A stretch of 64,000 nt of DNA, taken from assembly GCA_038146925.1 (NCBI GenBank), contig JAYQSP010000011.1, positions 310,001 to 374,000 on the forward strand, read 5' to 3'. A program made the position numbers and the translations under genes. This stretch comes from UBA830 sp038146925 (GTDB taxonomy: Bacteria > Pseudomonadota > Alphaproteobacteria > MPNO01 > UBA830). Each line of letters starts with the position of its first letter. Within the stretch, counting starts at the first letter, position 1. Below the pieces are notes generated by a model. That model saw only the letters and a list, made by a program, of their open reading frames with translations, was not told where the DNA came from and ran no database searches. Below, one piece after another: positions 48,349-57,023 of the stretch.

Positions 48349-48623
48349 CAGTTTCCCTCCGCAGCCTCTTTCAATATCAGCTTGTCCAGCGTCAGCTCGG
48401 CCACCGCGCGCTTCAACCGGGCATTCTCGGCCTCGAGGTCCTTCAGGCGACGGGCCTGACCGACCTTCAGCCCGCCATACTCCTTGCGCCAGCGGTAGTA
48501 AGATTGTTCCGATACCCCGATCCGCCGGCACACTTCTCCAACGGTTCGGCCCTGCGCCAGCAGCACATCCGCTTCCCGCAGATGGTTGATGATCTGTTCG
48601 ACTGTAAAACGTTTCCTCGGCAT
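48345..48623 (-). CDS. IS3-family transposase OrfA
   Basis: A 92-residue HTH/leucine-zipper protein beginning MPRKRFTVEQIINHLREA, with GRTVGEVCRRIGVSEQSYYRW and the zipper LEAENARLKRAVAELTLDKL. It overlaps orfB. A longer in-frame ATG at 48638 exists but the MPRKRF start is typical. Confidence 0.9.
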   Translation of the reverse strand: MPRKRFTVEQIINHLREADVLLAQGRTVGEVCRRIGVSEQSYYRWRKEYGGLKVGQARRLKDLEAENARLKRAVAELTLDKLILKEAAEGNW

Positions 48624-49254
48624 CTCTGCTCCCTTCAAGATGGATCCAGAGGCCGAATATCTAACTCAGCAAATGGACCCGGTTAAGGGGGCAGGTCAGG
48701 TTAACGATGTGTCCTATTCCGCCTCGGACCTGTTTTGTGGCGTGCCTCCGTCAATGGCGACCCAGCCCCCCCTCCTCGGTCGCCAAGGCGTTTTCCCCAC
48801 ATCGTATTTTGAAATCCCCTTTATGTTCGACACCGCCACCCAGACGGCGACGTACGACATGGAGGATGCGACAGGCGCCGTGGCACTTTACGAGGGCGGT
48901 ACCGGTTCGTTCTATCGTGTTTTCGATGTTTCCTATTCCGGAGTCGCGCAGGGCATAAACCTCCATTTCGATTTGTTCTCGGTTGACTATCTGGACGCCG
49001 GAGAGATTGTGCGCGGGATATTTGCCCCCTTCAGCCACGACGCCGAGCTCACCAACTCAATCACGTCTACGAAAACTGCCGAATCGGTTTCGGAGCCTTC
49101 CTCGGCGCTAGTATTCGGGCTGAGCGCGGTCGTGCTCTTCGTGATTCGGCGCCGATCGATGCGGGGCGTTATTCCCCAAAACCGAACTGTGAAACAGAAC
49201 CCAAGGCAGGTTCCAAGAACCCCCACATCCTGTCTGCCGCCGGGCCTAAAGTAA

Positions 49255-49557
49255 GTCGCGGGCGATAAACGGTTCTGTTCCAGTCGGCTCCGGCTTTATC
49301 ACCCCGCCGGAGCCAGAAAGAAACGGCGATCCAGCGTATCCGGATCGCCGTTGCCCTTTCTGGGGAACAGAAAGGGAAGAGGTATAGGCCGAAGAGCGGC
49401 ACCCCATAGGACTGATCTTCAATAGAGTTTTCACAGACCCGGAGAAGTCGGCGTGATCCGGAAAAGCCGGTCGCGCGTAGATACACATACCAACCAGTCA
49501 GTAAGTTGGCGCCGGCGTTTTGGCCGGTACTGGTCAACATCATGAAAGGGTATACCC
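49255..49557. other. 303-base gap with strong alternative hairpins
   Basis: No gene. Three inverted repeats lie in 49286-49376: GGCTCCGGC/GCCGGAGCC (49286-49314); a long stem of CCAGAAAG plus AACGGCGATCC with GGATCGCCGTT and CTTTCTGG (49313-49363); and CCCTTTCTG/CAGAAAGGG (49354-49376). The second and third share the CTTTCTG arm and cannot form together. They may act on transcription after the PEP-CTERM gene or before the GNAT gene. Confidence 0.65.
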
Positions 49558-50139
49558 GTGATACAGCAAATCCTCTCCCGAACCATCGCCGGCGCCCCCG
49601 CCCCGATGGCAGTCACTGTGTTTCGTCCGCAACTCGCGGGGCCCGAAGACGAACCGGCGCTGATCGGGCACTACCGGCGCCTGAGCGAATTCGACCGCTA
49701 CACCCGCTTTTTCTCCGCCATGTCCGACGAAGGGTTGCGGCGCTATGTCGATGGCTTCGACTGGTCGAAAATGCTGGCGGTCTGCGTCTACAGCGAAGAT
49801 CGTCTCGTCGGCTTCGCGGAACTCGGCTGGGAAGAACGTGGCACACCCGCCAGGGCGGAGCTCGGCATTTCGATCGATCCCGGGTTTCGGAGGTGCGGTC
49901 TCGCGACATGGCTCGTCTCCGAGCTTTTCGATACGGCTGCTGAAGCGGGCGTAGAGACGATTTACGCGTCATGGGTGGGCGGCAACGACGCCGTCGGCCG
50001 GATACTGCGGTCCCACGGCGCGGACATATGGCTAAGCGGCCATCACTGGCGGGGCGAACTTCCCCTGCCCGCCCTCACGGCGTTATCGGCGGCGGATGGT
50101 CCGCCGCCTCGCGCGTCCGGGGAAACCTCCGCGCCCTAG
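49558..50139 (+). CDS. GNAT-family N-acetyltransferase
   Basis: A 193-residue acetyltransferase-fold protein. The GNAT core is visible as VGFAELGWEERG, then ELGISIDPGFRRCGLATWLVSEL (the R/Q-x-x-G-x-G/A loop binding acetyl-CoA). Substrate is unknown. It starts at GTG 49558, or at ATG 49606 where MAVTVFRPQL begins the fold. It ends one base before the following SDR gene. Confidence 0.75.
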   Translation: MIQQILSRTIAGAPAPMAVTVFRPQLAGPEDEPALIGHYRRLSEFDRYTRFFSAMSDEGLRRYVDGFDWSKMLAVCVYSEDRLVGFAELGWEERGTPARAELGISIDPGFRRCGLATWLVSELFDTAAEAGVETIYASWVGGNDAVGRILRSHGADIWLSGHHWRGELPLPALTALSAADGPPPRASGETSAP

Positions 50140-50877
50140 ATGGCGGAATCGACGACCATGTCCAGGAGGCATCTCTCCTCCCTGCCCGAAGGCGGCTGCG
50201 CTGTGGTGATCGGCGCGTCGGGGGCGATAGGGTCCGCGCTCCGCGCCAGACTGGAAAACGACGAGGGGGTCGGACGCACCATAGGATTTTCCCGCGCCGG
50301 AGCGCCGCTTTTCGATATCACGTCGGACGCCGCGATCGCCGGTGCCGCTGCAGCGGTCGCGGCCCTCGATGTCCCTGTCCGGCTGGTGATCGATGCCACG
50401 GGGTTTCTGCATGGCGACGATGCGTATCCCGAAAAGGCGATGGCAGAGCTCGACAGCGGCCACATGGCCAAGGCCTTCGAGGTCAATGCCATCGGCCCGG
50501 CGCTGCTGATGAAACACTTCCTGCCGCTGCTCGCCGATGACGGCAAGACCGTTTTCTGCACCCTGTCCGCCCGGGTCGGCAGCATCGCCGACAACCGGCT
50601 TGGCGGTTGGTACAGCTACCGCGCGTCCAAGGCGGCGCTCAATCAGCTGGTCCGAACCGCATCCGTCGAACTCAAACGCCTGCGGCCGGCGGCGATCTGC
50701 GCCGCCTATCATCCCGGGACCGTGGACAGCGCGCTGTCCGCGCCCTTTCGGAAAACCGGTCTCGACGTGCAGTCGCCCGATGCCGCGGCGGGCGCCTGTC
50801 TGTCGGTACTCGACCGGTTGACGCCGACGGATTCCGGCGGGTTTTTCGACTACACCGGCAAAGCCGTGCCGTGGTGA
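50140..50877 (+). CDS. SDR-family oxidoreductase, C-factor-like
   Basis: A 245-residue short-chain dehydrogenase with nucleotide loop VVIGASGAIGSALRAR, LSARVGSIADNRLGGW and the catalytic YRASKAALNQL. The layout resembles CsgA/C-factor-type SDRs. Substrate unknown. ATG 50140 follows the GNAT stop directly, and the TGA stop overlaps the GTG start of the next gene. Confidence 0.82.
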   Translation: MAESTTMSRRHLSSLPEGGCAVVIGASGAIGSALRARLENDEGVGRTIGFSRAGAPLFDITSDAAIAGAAAAVAALDVPVRLVIDATGFLHGDDAYPEKAMAELDSGHMAKAFEVNAIGPALLMKHFLPLLADDGKTVFCTLSARVGSIADNRLGGWYSYRASKAALNQLVRTASVELKRLRPAAICAAYHPGTVDSALSAPFRKTGLDVQSPDAAAGACLSVLDRLTPTDSGGFFDYTGKAVPW

Positions 50878-51269
50878 ATTTGCCTGTCCCCGACGGAGAC
50901 CGGCCGCGGGTGACCGTCTATTACGACGGCGGGTGCCCGATCTGCGACCGCGAAATTGCCATATACCGCACCCGCCGCGGCGCCGACCGGATCGACTGGG
51001 TCGATGTCGACGCGATTACCGGAGATACGGTAGCGCCAGGCCTGTCGCGGGACGACGCGCTGGGGCGTTTTCATGCGATCGACGGGGAGGGGCGGCTCCG
51101 GTCCGGCGGCGAAGCCTTCTCAGCTCTGTGGCAAGCCCTGCCGGCCTTCTCGATTCTGGGCCGCGTCACGTCCCGGTGGCCGCTTTCCGTTCTGCTCGAG
51201 ACGGGCTATCGCGTGTTTCTGAAACTGCGCCCCCGGCTGCAAAGCCTGGTTCGACCCCGCACCGACTGA
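50874..51269 (+). CDS. DCC-family thiol-disulfide oxidoreductase (DUF393)
   Basis: A 131-residue thioredoxin-like protein with the defining DCC/CxxC motif YYDGGCPICDREIAIY (Cys21, Cys24) and WVDVDAITGD. Start GTG 50874 overlaps the SDR stop (GTGA). GNAT, SDR and DCC form a three-gene unit; DCC genes next to SDRs recur in proteobacteria, but the shared job is unknown. Confidence 0.85.
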   Translation: MNLPVPDGDRPRVTVYYDGGCPICDREIAIYRTRRGADRIDWVDVDAITGDTVAPGLSRDDALGRFHAIDGEGRLRSGGEAFSALWQALPAFSILGRVTSRWPLSVLLETGYRVFLKLRPRLQSLVRPRTD

Positions 51270-51282
51270 TCCGGACCTGTCT

Positions 51283-52446
51283 TCAATATGATTTCGGCAG
51301 GCCGAGGGCGCGTTCGGCGATGAAGTTCAGCACCAGCTGCTGAGACACCGGCGCCAGATACGGCACCATGACTTCGCGCAGAAGGCGTTCGACGTGAAAT
51401 TCCTTGGCGTATCCCATGCCGCCATGCGCCGCGACGGCCGCCTTGCAGGCATCGAACCCGGCCTCGGCGGCAAGGTACTTTGCCGTGTTGGCCTCCACCC
51501 CGCAGGGATCGCCCCGGTCGTACAGCCATGCCGCCTTCATCGCGCATAACCACGCGGCGTCGAGCTCCGACCATGAAACCGCCAGCGGATGCTGGATCGC
51601 CTGGTTCTGCCCGATGGGGCGTTCGAACACGGTACGTTCCTTCGCATATTCCGCGGCGCGGCGGATCGCGTCGCGGCCGATGGCGACCGCTTCCGCCGCC
51701 ACCAGGATGCGTTCGGGGTTGAGGCTCTGGATCAGGTAGCGAAAACCCTTGCCTTCCTCGCCAATGCGGTCGTCCGCCGGCACCCGCATGCCGTCGAAAA
51801 AGATCTCGTTCGAATCCACCGCCTTGCGGCCCATCTTCTCGATCTCGCGGACGGTCGCTGCCTTGCGGTCGAGATCGGTGAAAAACAGGCTGAGCCCGTC
51901 GGCGGGCGACGCGTCGTCGCGCGGCGCCGTGCGCGCCAGCAGCATCACCTTTTCCGTCACCTGCGCGGTCGATGTCCAGATCTTCTGGCCGTGGACGACA
52001 TAGCCGTCGCCGTCGCGGTCGGCGCGGGTCTTGATGCGCGTGGTGTCGAGCCCGGCATCGGGTTCGGTGACGGCGAAACACATCTTGTAGGTGCCGTCGA
52101 TCAGCCCCGGAAGCCAGCGCGCCTTCTGGTCGTCCGAGCCGTGCTTGACGATGGCGTGCGGTCCGAAAATGTTCATGTGGACGCTGGACGCCGCCGCCAT
52201 CGCGCCGCCCGAGCCCGCGATCGCCGCCATCATCAGCGCCGCCTCGGTCACGCCCAGCCCGGCGCCGCCGAATTCCTCCGGCATGGCGATGCCCAGCCAG
52301 CCGCCATCCGCCACCGTGCGGTAAAACTCGTGCGGAAAGCCGCCGTCGCGGTCGCGTTCCAGCCAGTAATCGTCGCCGAACCGGCCGATGGTCGCCGTCA
52401 CCCCGTCGACGATGGCCTGCTGGTCGTCCGTCAGCCCGAAATCCAT
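51283..52446 (-). CDS. acyl-CoA dehydrogenase
   Basis: FAD-dependent 387-residue enzyme introducing a double bond into acyl-CoA. Signatures are CFAVTEPDAGLDTTRIKT (123-140) and GGMGYAKEFHVERLLRE. The usual YEGT glutamate near the C-terminus is replaced by LAPVS; Glu245 in LNPERILVA aligns with the catalytic base of isovaleryl-/long-chain-type enzymes, so activity is plausible. Substrate unknown. It converges with the DCC gene and is divergent from the TRAP operon. Confidence 0.88.
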   Translation of the reverse strand: MDFGLTDDQQAIVDGVTATIGRFGDDYWLERDRDGGFPHEFYRTVADGGWLGIAMPEEFGGAGLGVTEAALMMAAIAGSGGAMAAASSVHMNIFGPHAIVKHGSDDQKARWLPGLIDGTYKMCFAVTEPDAGLDTTRIKTRADRDGDGYVVHGQKIWTSTAQVTEKVMLLARTAPRDDASPADGLSLFFTDLDRKAATVREIEKMGRKAVDSNEIFFDGMRVPADDRIGEEGKGFRYLIQSLNPERILVAAEAVAIGRDAIRRAAEYAKERTVFERPIGQNQAIQHPLAVSWSELDAAWLCAMKAAWLYDRGDPCGVEANTAKYLAAEAGFDACKAAVAAHGGMGYAKEFHVERLLREVMVPYLAPVSQQLVLNFIAERALGLPKSY

Positions 52447-52648
52447 CGCATGTCTCTCCCCGTGTCCCGAAGCGCAAGACTATCCGATCCCGGTCCGTTG
52501 CGGCGAATCCGTTCGCAGAAGGGTTTCGCGGCATGGAAAAGAAAGGTACGCTTTGCCCATAAACAAAATTGCGTCCGCAAAGAAACGGGTGCAGACGACC
52601 GAAAACGGGAATTTTGTTCCCCGGGATACACACAGGAGGAACCCGATT

Positions 52649-53698
52649 ATGAAAACAATCTACACATCAGGTATTGCCCTGGCGGCGGCCTTCGGCCTGC
52701 TGTCCACCGGGTCGGCGCTCGCGCCGGCCGCGAACGCCGCCGAGGTCGACGGCCCCAAGGTCAAGTGGGACGTGTCGCTGTGGGGCAAGAAGCGCGCCTT
52801 CACCGCCGGCATCGAAAAGCTGGCTGAACTGGCCAAGGAAAAGACCGGCGGCAATTTCGAAATCGTGCTTCATTACGGCGGCGCGCTGTCGAAATCCCGC
52901 GAAAATCTCGACGGCATTTCGATCGACGCCTTCCAGGCGGCGATGTTCTGCAACTTCTATCATCCGCAGAAGAACCCGGCGCTGATGTCGCTGACCATGC
53001 CCTTCCTGCCGATGAGCAGCTGGGAAAACAACCGCAAGATCCGCGACGCGGTCTACGCGCACCCGGCGGTCAAGAAGGAACTCGCGAAGTGGAACGCGAT
53101 GACCTACACGTCGTCCTACCTGCCGCAATACGAATTCCTCGGCCGCGGCAAGCCGCCGACGACGCTGGCCGACTGGAAGGGCCTGACCGTCCGCGCGGGC
53201 GGCGGCGTGGGCCGGGCGATGAAGGTGATCGGCGCGACGCCGACCAGCTCCACCGCGACGGAGGTCTATACCGGCGTGCAGCAGGGCACGATGGACGCGG
53301 CGTCGTTCCCGTTCACCTACAGCCATGTCGCCTACAAGATCCACGAAGTGACGGAATGGTTCACGTCGAACCTGTCGCCGGGCACGTCCGACTGCCCGGT
53401 CGTGTTCTCGATCAACGCCTATAACAAGCTTCCCGCGCAGTATCGGAAACTGCTGGGCGACGTGAAGGAAGACGTGATCAAGGCGCAGATCCAGGCCTAT
53501 ATCGACATCGACAAGAAGAACCTGCCGATGCTGAAAGAGAAGCTGACGGAGGTGAAGTTCTCCGAGGAAGAACTCGCCAAGTTCCGCGCCGCCGCCGGCA
53601 AGCCGGTGATCGACAAGTGGATCGCCGAAAACCAGGGCAAGTTCGACGCCAAGGGCGTGATCGATACGATCTTCGCCGCCGTCGGACGCAAATACTAA
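52649..53698 (+). CDS. dctP: TRAP transporter substrate-binding protein DctP
   Basis: Periplasmic binding protein, 349 residues, with a Sec signal (TSGIALAAAFGLLSTGSALA, cleavage near ANAAE). The conserved Arg that salt-bridges the substrate carboxylate is in WKGLTVRAGGG, followed by TATEVYTGVQQGTMDAA. ATG 52649 has AGGAGG (52634-52639). The first of dctPQM; the substrate is probably an organic acid but is not identifiable. Confidence 0.92.
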   Translation: MKTIYTSGIALAAAFGLLSTGSALAPAANAAEVDGPKVKWDVSLWGKKRAFTAGIEKLAELAKEKTGGNFEIVLHYGGALSKSRENLDGISIDAFQAAMFCNFYHPQKNPALMSLTMPFLPMSSWENNRKIRDAVYAHPAVKKELAKWNAMTYTSSYLPQYEFLGRGKPPTTLADWKGLTVRAGGGVGRAMKVIGATPTSSTATEVYTGVQQGTMDAASFPFTYSHVAYKIHEVTEWFTSNLSPGTSDCPVVFSINAYNKLPAQYRKLLGDVKEDVIKAQIQAYIDIDKKNLPMLKEKLTEVKFSEEELAKFRAAAGKPVIDKWIAENQGKFDAKGVIDTIFAAVGRKY

Positions 53699-53710
53699 AA
53701 GCGAACGGTT

Positions 53711-53740
53711 CCGGCCCGCTCCCCTCCCGGGACGGGCCGG
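53711..53740 (+). repeat. hairpin between dctP and dctQ
   Basis: CCGGCCCG (53711-53718) pairs with CGGGCCGG (53733-53740). The left arm plus loop (CCGGCCCGC-TCCCCTCCCGG) differs by one base from the scoA-scoB hairpin arm. A hairpin here would help keep binding-protein mRNA in excess over the membrane subunits. Confidence 0.75.
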
Positions 53741-53767
53741 CTCCATTTTCATGAATCGTTTCTTCAC

Positions 53768-54364
53768 ATGACCGACGGGTTCGGGAAATTCCTAGACCGG
53801 GCCGACACTCTGCTCGGCGCGCTCGAATCGCGGCTTAATCTGATTGCCGGACTGATCGTGTTCGCGCTGATGTTCCTCGGCGTGGTGCAGATCGTCCTGC
53901 GCACCGTCTTCCGCCAGCCGATCTTCGGCTATATCGATATCGTCGAGATCGCCATGGTCGGCTTTGCCGTGCTGGCGATTTCCTACGTCCAGCGGGTCGG
54001 CGGCCATGTGCGGATGGAACTGCTGGTCGCCCGGCTGACCGGCCGCGTCCACTGGATCGCCGAAGCCGTCAGCACGCTGCTCGGCATCTTTATCGTCGGC
54101 GTGCTGATCCCCTATTCGTATTTTCATTTCGAGCGCGCCTTCAATATCGGCGACAGCACCATCGATATCGAGATCGCGACCTGGCCGGCCAAGCTGATCG
54201 TGCCAGTGGCGCTGTCGGTGCTGATGATCCGCCTGTGGATCCAGTTCGGCGGCTATATCCGCCTGAGCGCCAACCCGGCGCTGGAACCCGTCGCCGTGCC
54301 GTTGCTGAAAGACGTCGAGGAAATCGCCGAAGAAGAAATCCGCCAGGCGGCGGAGGACGTGTGA
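53768..54364 (+). CDS. dctQ: TRAP transporter small membrane subunit DctQ
   Basis: A 198-residue protein with four membrane helices (LNLIAGLIVFALMFLGVVQIV; VEIAMVGFAVLAISYV; VSTLLGIFIVGVLIPYSY; LIVPVALSVLMIRLWIQF) and an acidic C-terminal tail (KDVEEIAEEEIRQ). It partners DctM. The next gene starts 46 bases on. Confidence 0.9.
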   Translation: MTDGFGKFLDRADTLLGALESRLNLIAGLIVFALMFLGVVQIVLRTVFRQPIFGYIDIVEIAMVGFAVLAISYVQRVGGHVRMELLVARLTGRVHWIAEAVSTLLGIFIVGVLIPYSYFHFERAFNIGDSTIDIEIATWPAKLIVPVALSVLMIRLWIQFGGYIRLSANPALEPVAVPLLKDVEEIAEEEIRQAAEDV

Positions 54365-54410
54365 TGTCGGGCGGCAGATATATAAGGCGCCCGTATACGG
54401 GGGGCGCCCC

Positions 54411-55769
54411 ATGCTAGGCCTCGACAGCTTCTCCGTCGGCATCGTCGGCGTCTGCCTTCTGATCGTGATGGTGGTGATGGGCGTACGCGTCTATGTGGCG
54501 GCAGCACTCACCGGTTTCCTCGGCCTGCTGGAGCTCAAGGGCTGGAACGTCGCCGCCGCCGTCGCCGGCACGATCCCCCACTCGAAAACCGTCACCTACC
54601 CGCTGTCGGTGCTGCCGCTGTTTATCCTGATCGGGTTTCTGGCCTTCTATGCCGGGCTGACGACCAGGCTGTTCGAGGCCGCGCGCCGCTGGGTGGGCTG
54701 GGTGCCCGGCGGGCTCGCCGTCGCCACCGTGTTCGCGACCGCGGGCTTCGCCGCCGTCTCCGGCGCGTCGACCGCCACCGCCGCCGTGTTTTCCCGCGTC
54801 GCCATCCCCGACATGCTGAAGAACGGCTACGACCCGCGCCTGACCGCGGGCGTGATCGCCGCCGGCGGCACGCTGGCCTCCCTGATCCCGCCCTCCGCCA
54901 TCCTGGTGATCTACGCCATCATCGTCGAGGAATCGGTCGGCGCCCTGCTGCTGGCGGGCTTCATCCCCGGCGTGGTGTCGGCGCTGATCTATGCCGGGCT
55001 GATCATCGTGATGTGCAAGTGGAAGCCGGAGCTCGGCACCCGCGTCAGCGGTTTCACGTGGAAGGAAAAATTCGAGAGCCTGCCGGGCACGTTCCCGATC
55101 TTCATCGTGATCGGCGTGATTTTCGGTGCGCTGTATACCGGCTCTGCCACCCCGACCGAGGCCGGCGCGCTGGGCGCCATGGTGGTGTTCAGCCTCTATC
55201 TGATGCGCGCGTGGCGCGAAAAGACCATGGGGCTGATGAAAAAGCGCCTGCACGAAGCGCTGATGGAAACCGCCAAGCTGACGGTGATGATCTTCACCCT
55301 GATCTGGGGCGTGTTCCTGTTCGTCCGCTTTCTCGGCTTCGCCGGGCTGCCGGCCGCCTTCGCCGACTGGGTGGTGACCCTCGACATGGCGCCGATCCTG
55401 ATCATGATCTGCATCCTGCTGGCCTATGCCGTGCTGGGGATGTTCATGGACGCCATCGGCATGCTCGTCCTGACGCTCCCTGTCGTCTACCCGGCGGTGA
55501 TCGCGCTGGGATACGACCCGATCTGGTTCGGCATCATCGTCGTGAAAATGGCCGAGATCTGCCTGATCACCCCGCCCATCGGCCTCAATTGTTTCGTGGT
55601 GGCGGGCGTCAGCCGCGAGCTGCGCGACCCGCAAGGCAAATCCCTCGCCATCCCCCTGCAGGACGTGTTCCGCGGCATCGGCCCCTTCTTCGTCGCCGAC
55701 GTCATCACCGTCGCCGTGCTGCTGGCGTGGCCCGGGATCGTGCTGTGGCTGCCGCGGACGATGGGGTGA
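54411..55769 (+). CDS. dctM: TRAP transporter large membrane subunit DctM
   Basis: The 452-residue transport channel, about 12 helices, with family features VSGASTATAAVFSRVAIPDM, AAGGTLASLIPPSAILVIY, GSATPTEAGALGA and DAIGMLVLTLPVVYPAVIALG. The end (GIVLWLPRTMG) is complete, so the nearby IS at 55822 did not truncate it. Confidence 0.92.
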   Translation: MLGLDSFSVGIVGVCLLIVMVVMGVRVYVAAALTGFLGLLELKGWNVAAAVAGTIPHSKTVTYPLSVLPLFILIGFLAFYAGLTTRLFEAARRWVGWVPGGLAVATVFATAGFAAVSGASTATAAVFSRVAIPDMLKNGYDPRLTAGVIAAGGTLASLIPPSAILVIYAIIVEESVGALLLAGFIPGVVSALIYAGLIIVMCKWKPELGTRVSGFTWKEKFESLPGTFPIFIVIGVIFGALYTGSATPTEAGALGAMVVFSLYLMRAWREKTMGLMKKRLHEALMETAKLTVMIFTLIWGVFLFVRFLGFAGLPAAFADWVVTLDMAPILIMICILLAYAVLGMFMDAIGMLVLTLPVVYPAVIALGYDPIWFGIIVVKMAEICLITPPIGLNCFVVAGVSRELRDPQGKSLAIPLQDVFRGIGPFFVADVITVAVLLAWPGIVLWLPRTMG

Positions 55770-55877
55770 TCTGACGACCGGGCGCACTCCCCGGCCAGGC
55801 CAGCAGCACCTTCTTTCATACTGATCCTCCCCCACTGAATTGGTCCACCGTCTATGCTAGTGAACGGAGGATCAGAT

Positions 55878-56156
55878 ATGGCAACCAAACGACACAAACC
55901 GGAAGAGATTGTCTCCAAGCTTCGACAGGTTGATTTGTTTGTCGGTAAGGGACTGGCTCGGATTGACGCGATCCGCCAGGTGCAGATCACGGAACATACG
56001 TACTACCGCTGGCGCAAGCAGTACGGCGGCATGGGGACGGATCAACTCAAAGAGTTGAAACGCCTGCAAAAGGAAAACGAGCGTCTTCGCAGAGCTGTTT
56101 CTGATCTCACACTGGATAAGCTCATTCTGACTGAGGCAGCCAAGGGAAACTTCTGA
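55878..56156 (+). CDS. IS3-family transposase OrfA (second element)
   Basis: A 92-residue HTH/zipper protein beginning MATKRHKPEEIVSKLRQVD, with QITEHTYYRWRKQYGGM and LQKENERLRRAVSDLTLDKL. ATG 55878 is preceded by GGAGG. It is similar in plan but not identical to OrfA at 48.4 kb. Confidence 0.88.
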   Translation: MATKRHKPEEIVSKLRQVDLFVGKGLARIDAIRQVQITEHTYYRWRKQYGGMGTDQLKELKRLQKENERLRRAVSDLTLDKLILTEAAKGNF

Positions 56157-56992
56157 GCCCCGCACGGCGCCGCACGTGTATCGACCTGGTTCGACATAAG
56201 CTCAGCATCTCTGAACGCCTTGCCTGCCGTGTATTGAAGCAGCATCGTTCGACGCATCGCTATGTGCCGAAGTCCCGGGATGGCGAGGATCTTTTGGTTC
56301 ATGAAATGATCGCGCTGGCCCGACAGTATGGTCGATACGGATATCGCCGGATCGCAGCACTGCTGAGGGATGCTGGATGGCAGGTGAACGACAAGCGGGT
56401 TGAACGCCTGTGGCGCCGTGAGGGGCTGAAGGTTCCTGTAAAACAACCAAAGAAAGGCCGGCTCTGGCTGAACGACGGTTCATGTATCCGTCTGCGGCCA
56501 ACATACGTCGACCATGTCTGGTCATACGACTTCGTCCATCATCGCACGGAGGATGGTCGAGCCTATCGAACGCTCAACATCCTTGATGAGTTCAGCCGAG
56601 AGTGCCTAGACATCAAAGTAAAGCGTAAGCTCAACTCGACCGACGTCAATGATGCCCTGACAGACTTGTTCATCCTCTGGGGCGTTCCGGCCTATATCCG
56701 TTCAGACAACGGCCCAGAGTTCACCGCGGAAGCGGTCAGGCAATGGATCAAGGCTGTCGGCTCAAATACAGCTTACATTGAACCCGGGTCCCCCTGGGAG
56801 AACGGCTATTGCGAGAGCTTCAATGCCAGGTTCCGGGATGAACTGGAACAGAGATTCTTTTATAGTCTGAAAACAGATCGTCATTGAAATGGCGTCAGCA
56901 TTACAACAAAGCGTCCACATTCAGCGCTGGGTACAGGCGACCAGCACCGAGAGGTCATCCCGGTGGAGGAAAAGCGAATGATGCACTAACAT
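56156..56992 (+). pseudogene. IS3-family transposase OrfB, frameshifted (second element)
   Basis: In frame from SPARRRTCIDLVRHKLS, through GRLWLNDGSCIRLRP, IRSDNGPEFTAEAV and YIEPGSPWENGYCESFNARF, then a premature stop after FYSLKTDRH (56885-56887). Fragments of the missing tail are readable in other frames: QIVIE, WRQHYN and KRPHSALG. At least two indels have therefore occurred. The third catalytic acid survives, but the element is unlikely to move by itself. Confidence 0.82.
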
Positions 56993-57023
56993 TCAAATCG
57001 TACCAGTCAGTGGGGGCAGGTCA

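Larger units (their letters stand above)
47423..48698 (-). mobile_element. IS3-family (IS407-like) insertion sequence, apparently intact
   Basis: Terminal inverted repeats begin TGACCTGCCCCC at both ends (47423-47434; complement at 48687-48698). The 1276-bp element carries overlapping orfA and orfB on the minus strand, with the normal IS3 -1 frame relation. The 4-bp flanks (GCAT left, GGTT right) do not match, so no target duplication remains. Both reading frames look full length. Confidence 0.9.
47382..49254 (+). pseudogene. PEP-CTERM sorting-domain protein gene split by an IS element
   Basis: The first 14 codons (MRYGFFCTLLTLC, signal-peptide-like, from ATG 47382) stop at the IS left end (47423). 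The rest resumes after the IS right end (48698) in the same phase: VNDVSYSASDLFCG onward. Near the C-terminus SEPSSALVFGLSAVVLFVIRRR matches the PEP-CTERM signal (Pro-Ser motif, hydrophobic helix, Arg cluster) recognised by exosortase, so the product would be exported and sorted to the surface or an exopolysaccharide matrix. About 30 residues after the Arg cluster are atypical. The gene should be inactive as it stands. Confidence 0.75.
55822..57023 (+). mobile_element. IS3-family insertion sequence, decayed
   Basis: Ends are related inverted repeats: TGATCCTCCCCCACTGA on the left and TGACCTGCCCCCACTGA (complement) on the right. The element is 1202 bp, with orfA intact and orfB frameshifted near its end. 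The flanks (ATAC and GTTC) show no 4-bp duplication. It belongs to the same group as the element at 47.4 kb but is a different element, in opposite orientation. Confidence 0.88.

Noticed and set aside
47423..57023. The two IS3 copies as ends of a composite transposon carrying the TRAP and SDR genes
   Set aside because: They are different elements (1276 and 1202 bp, divergent termini and proteins), opposite in orientation, one is decayed, and no outer target duplication is seen.
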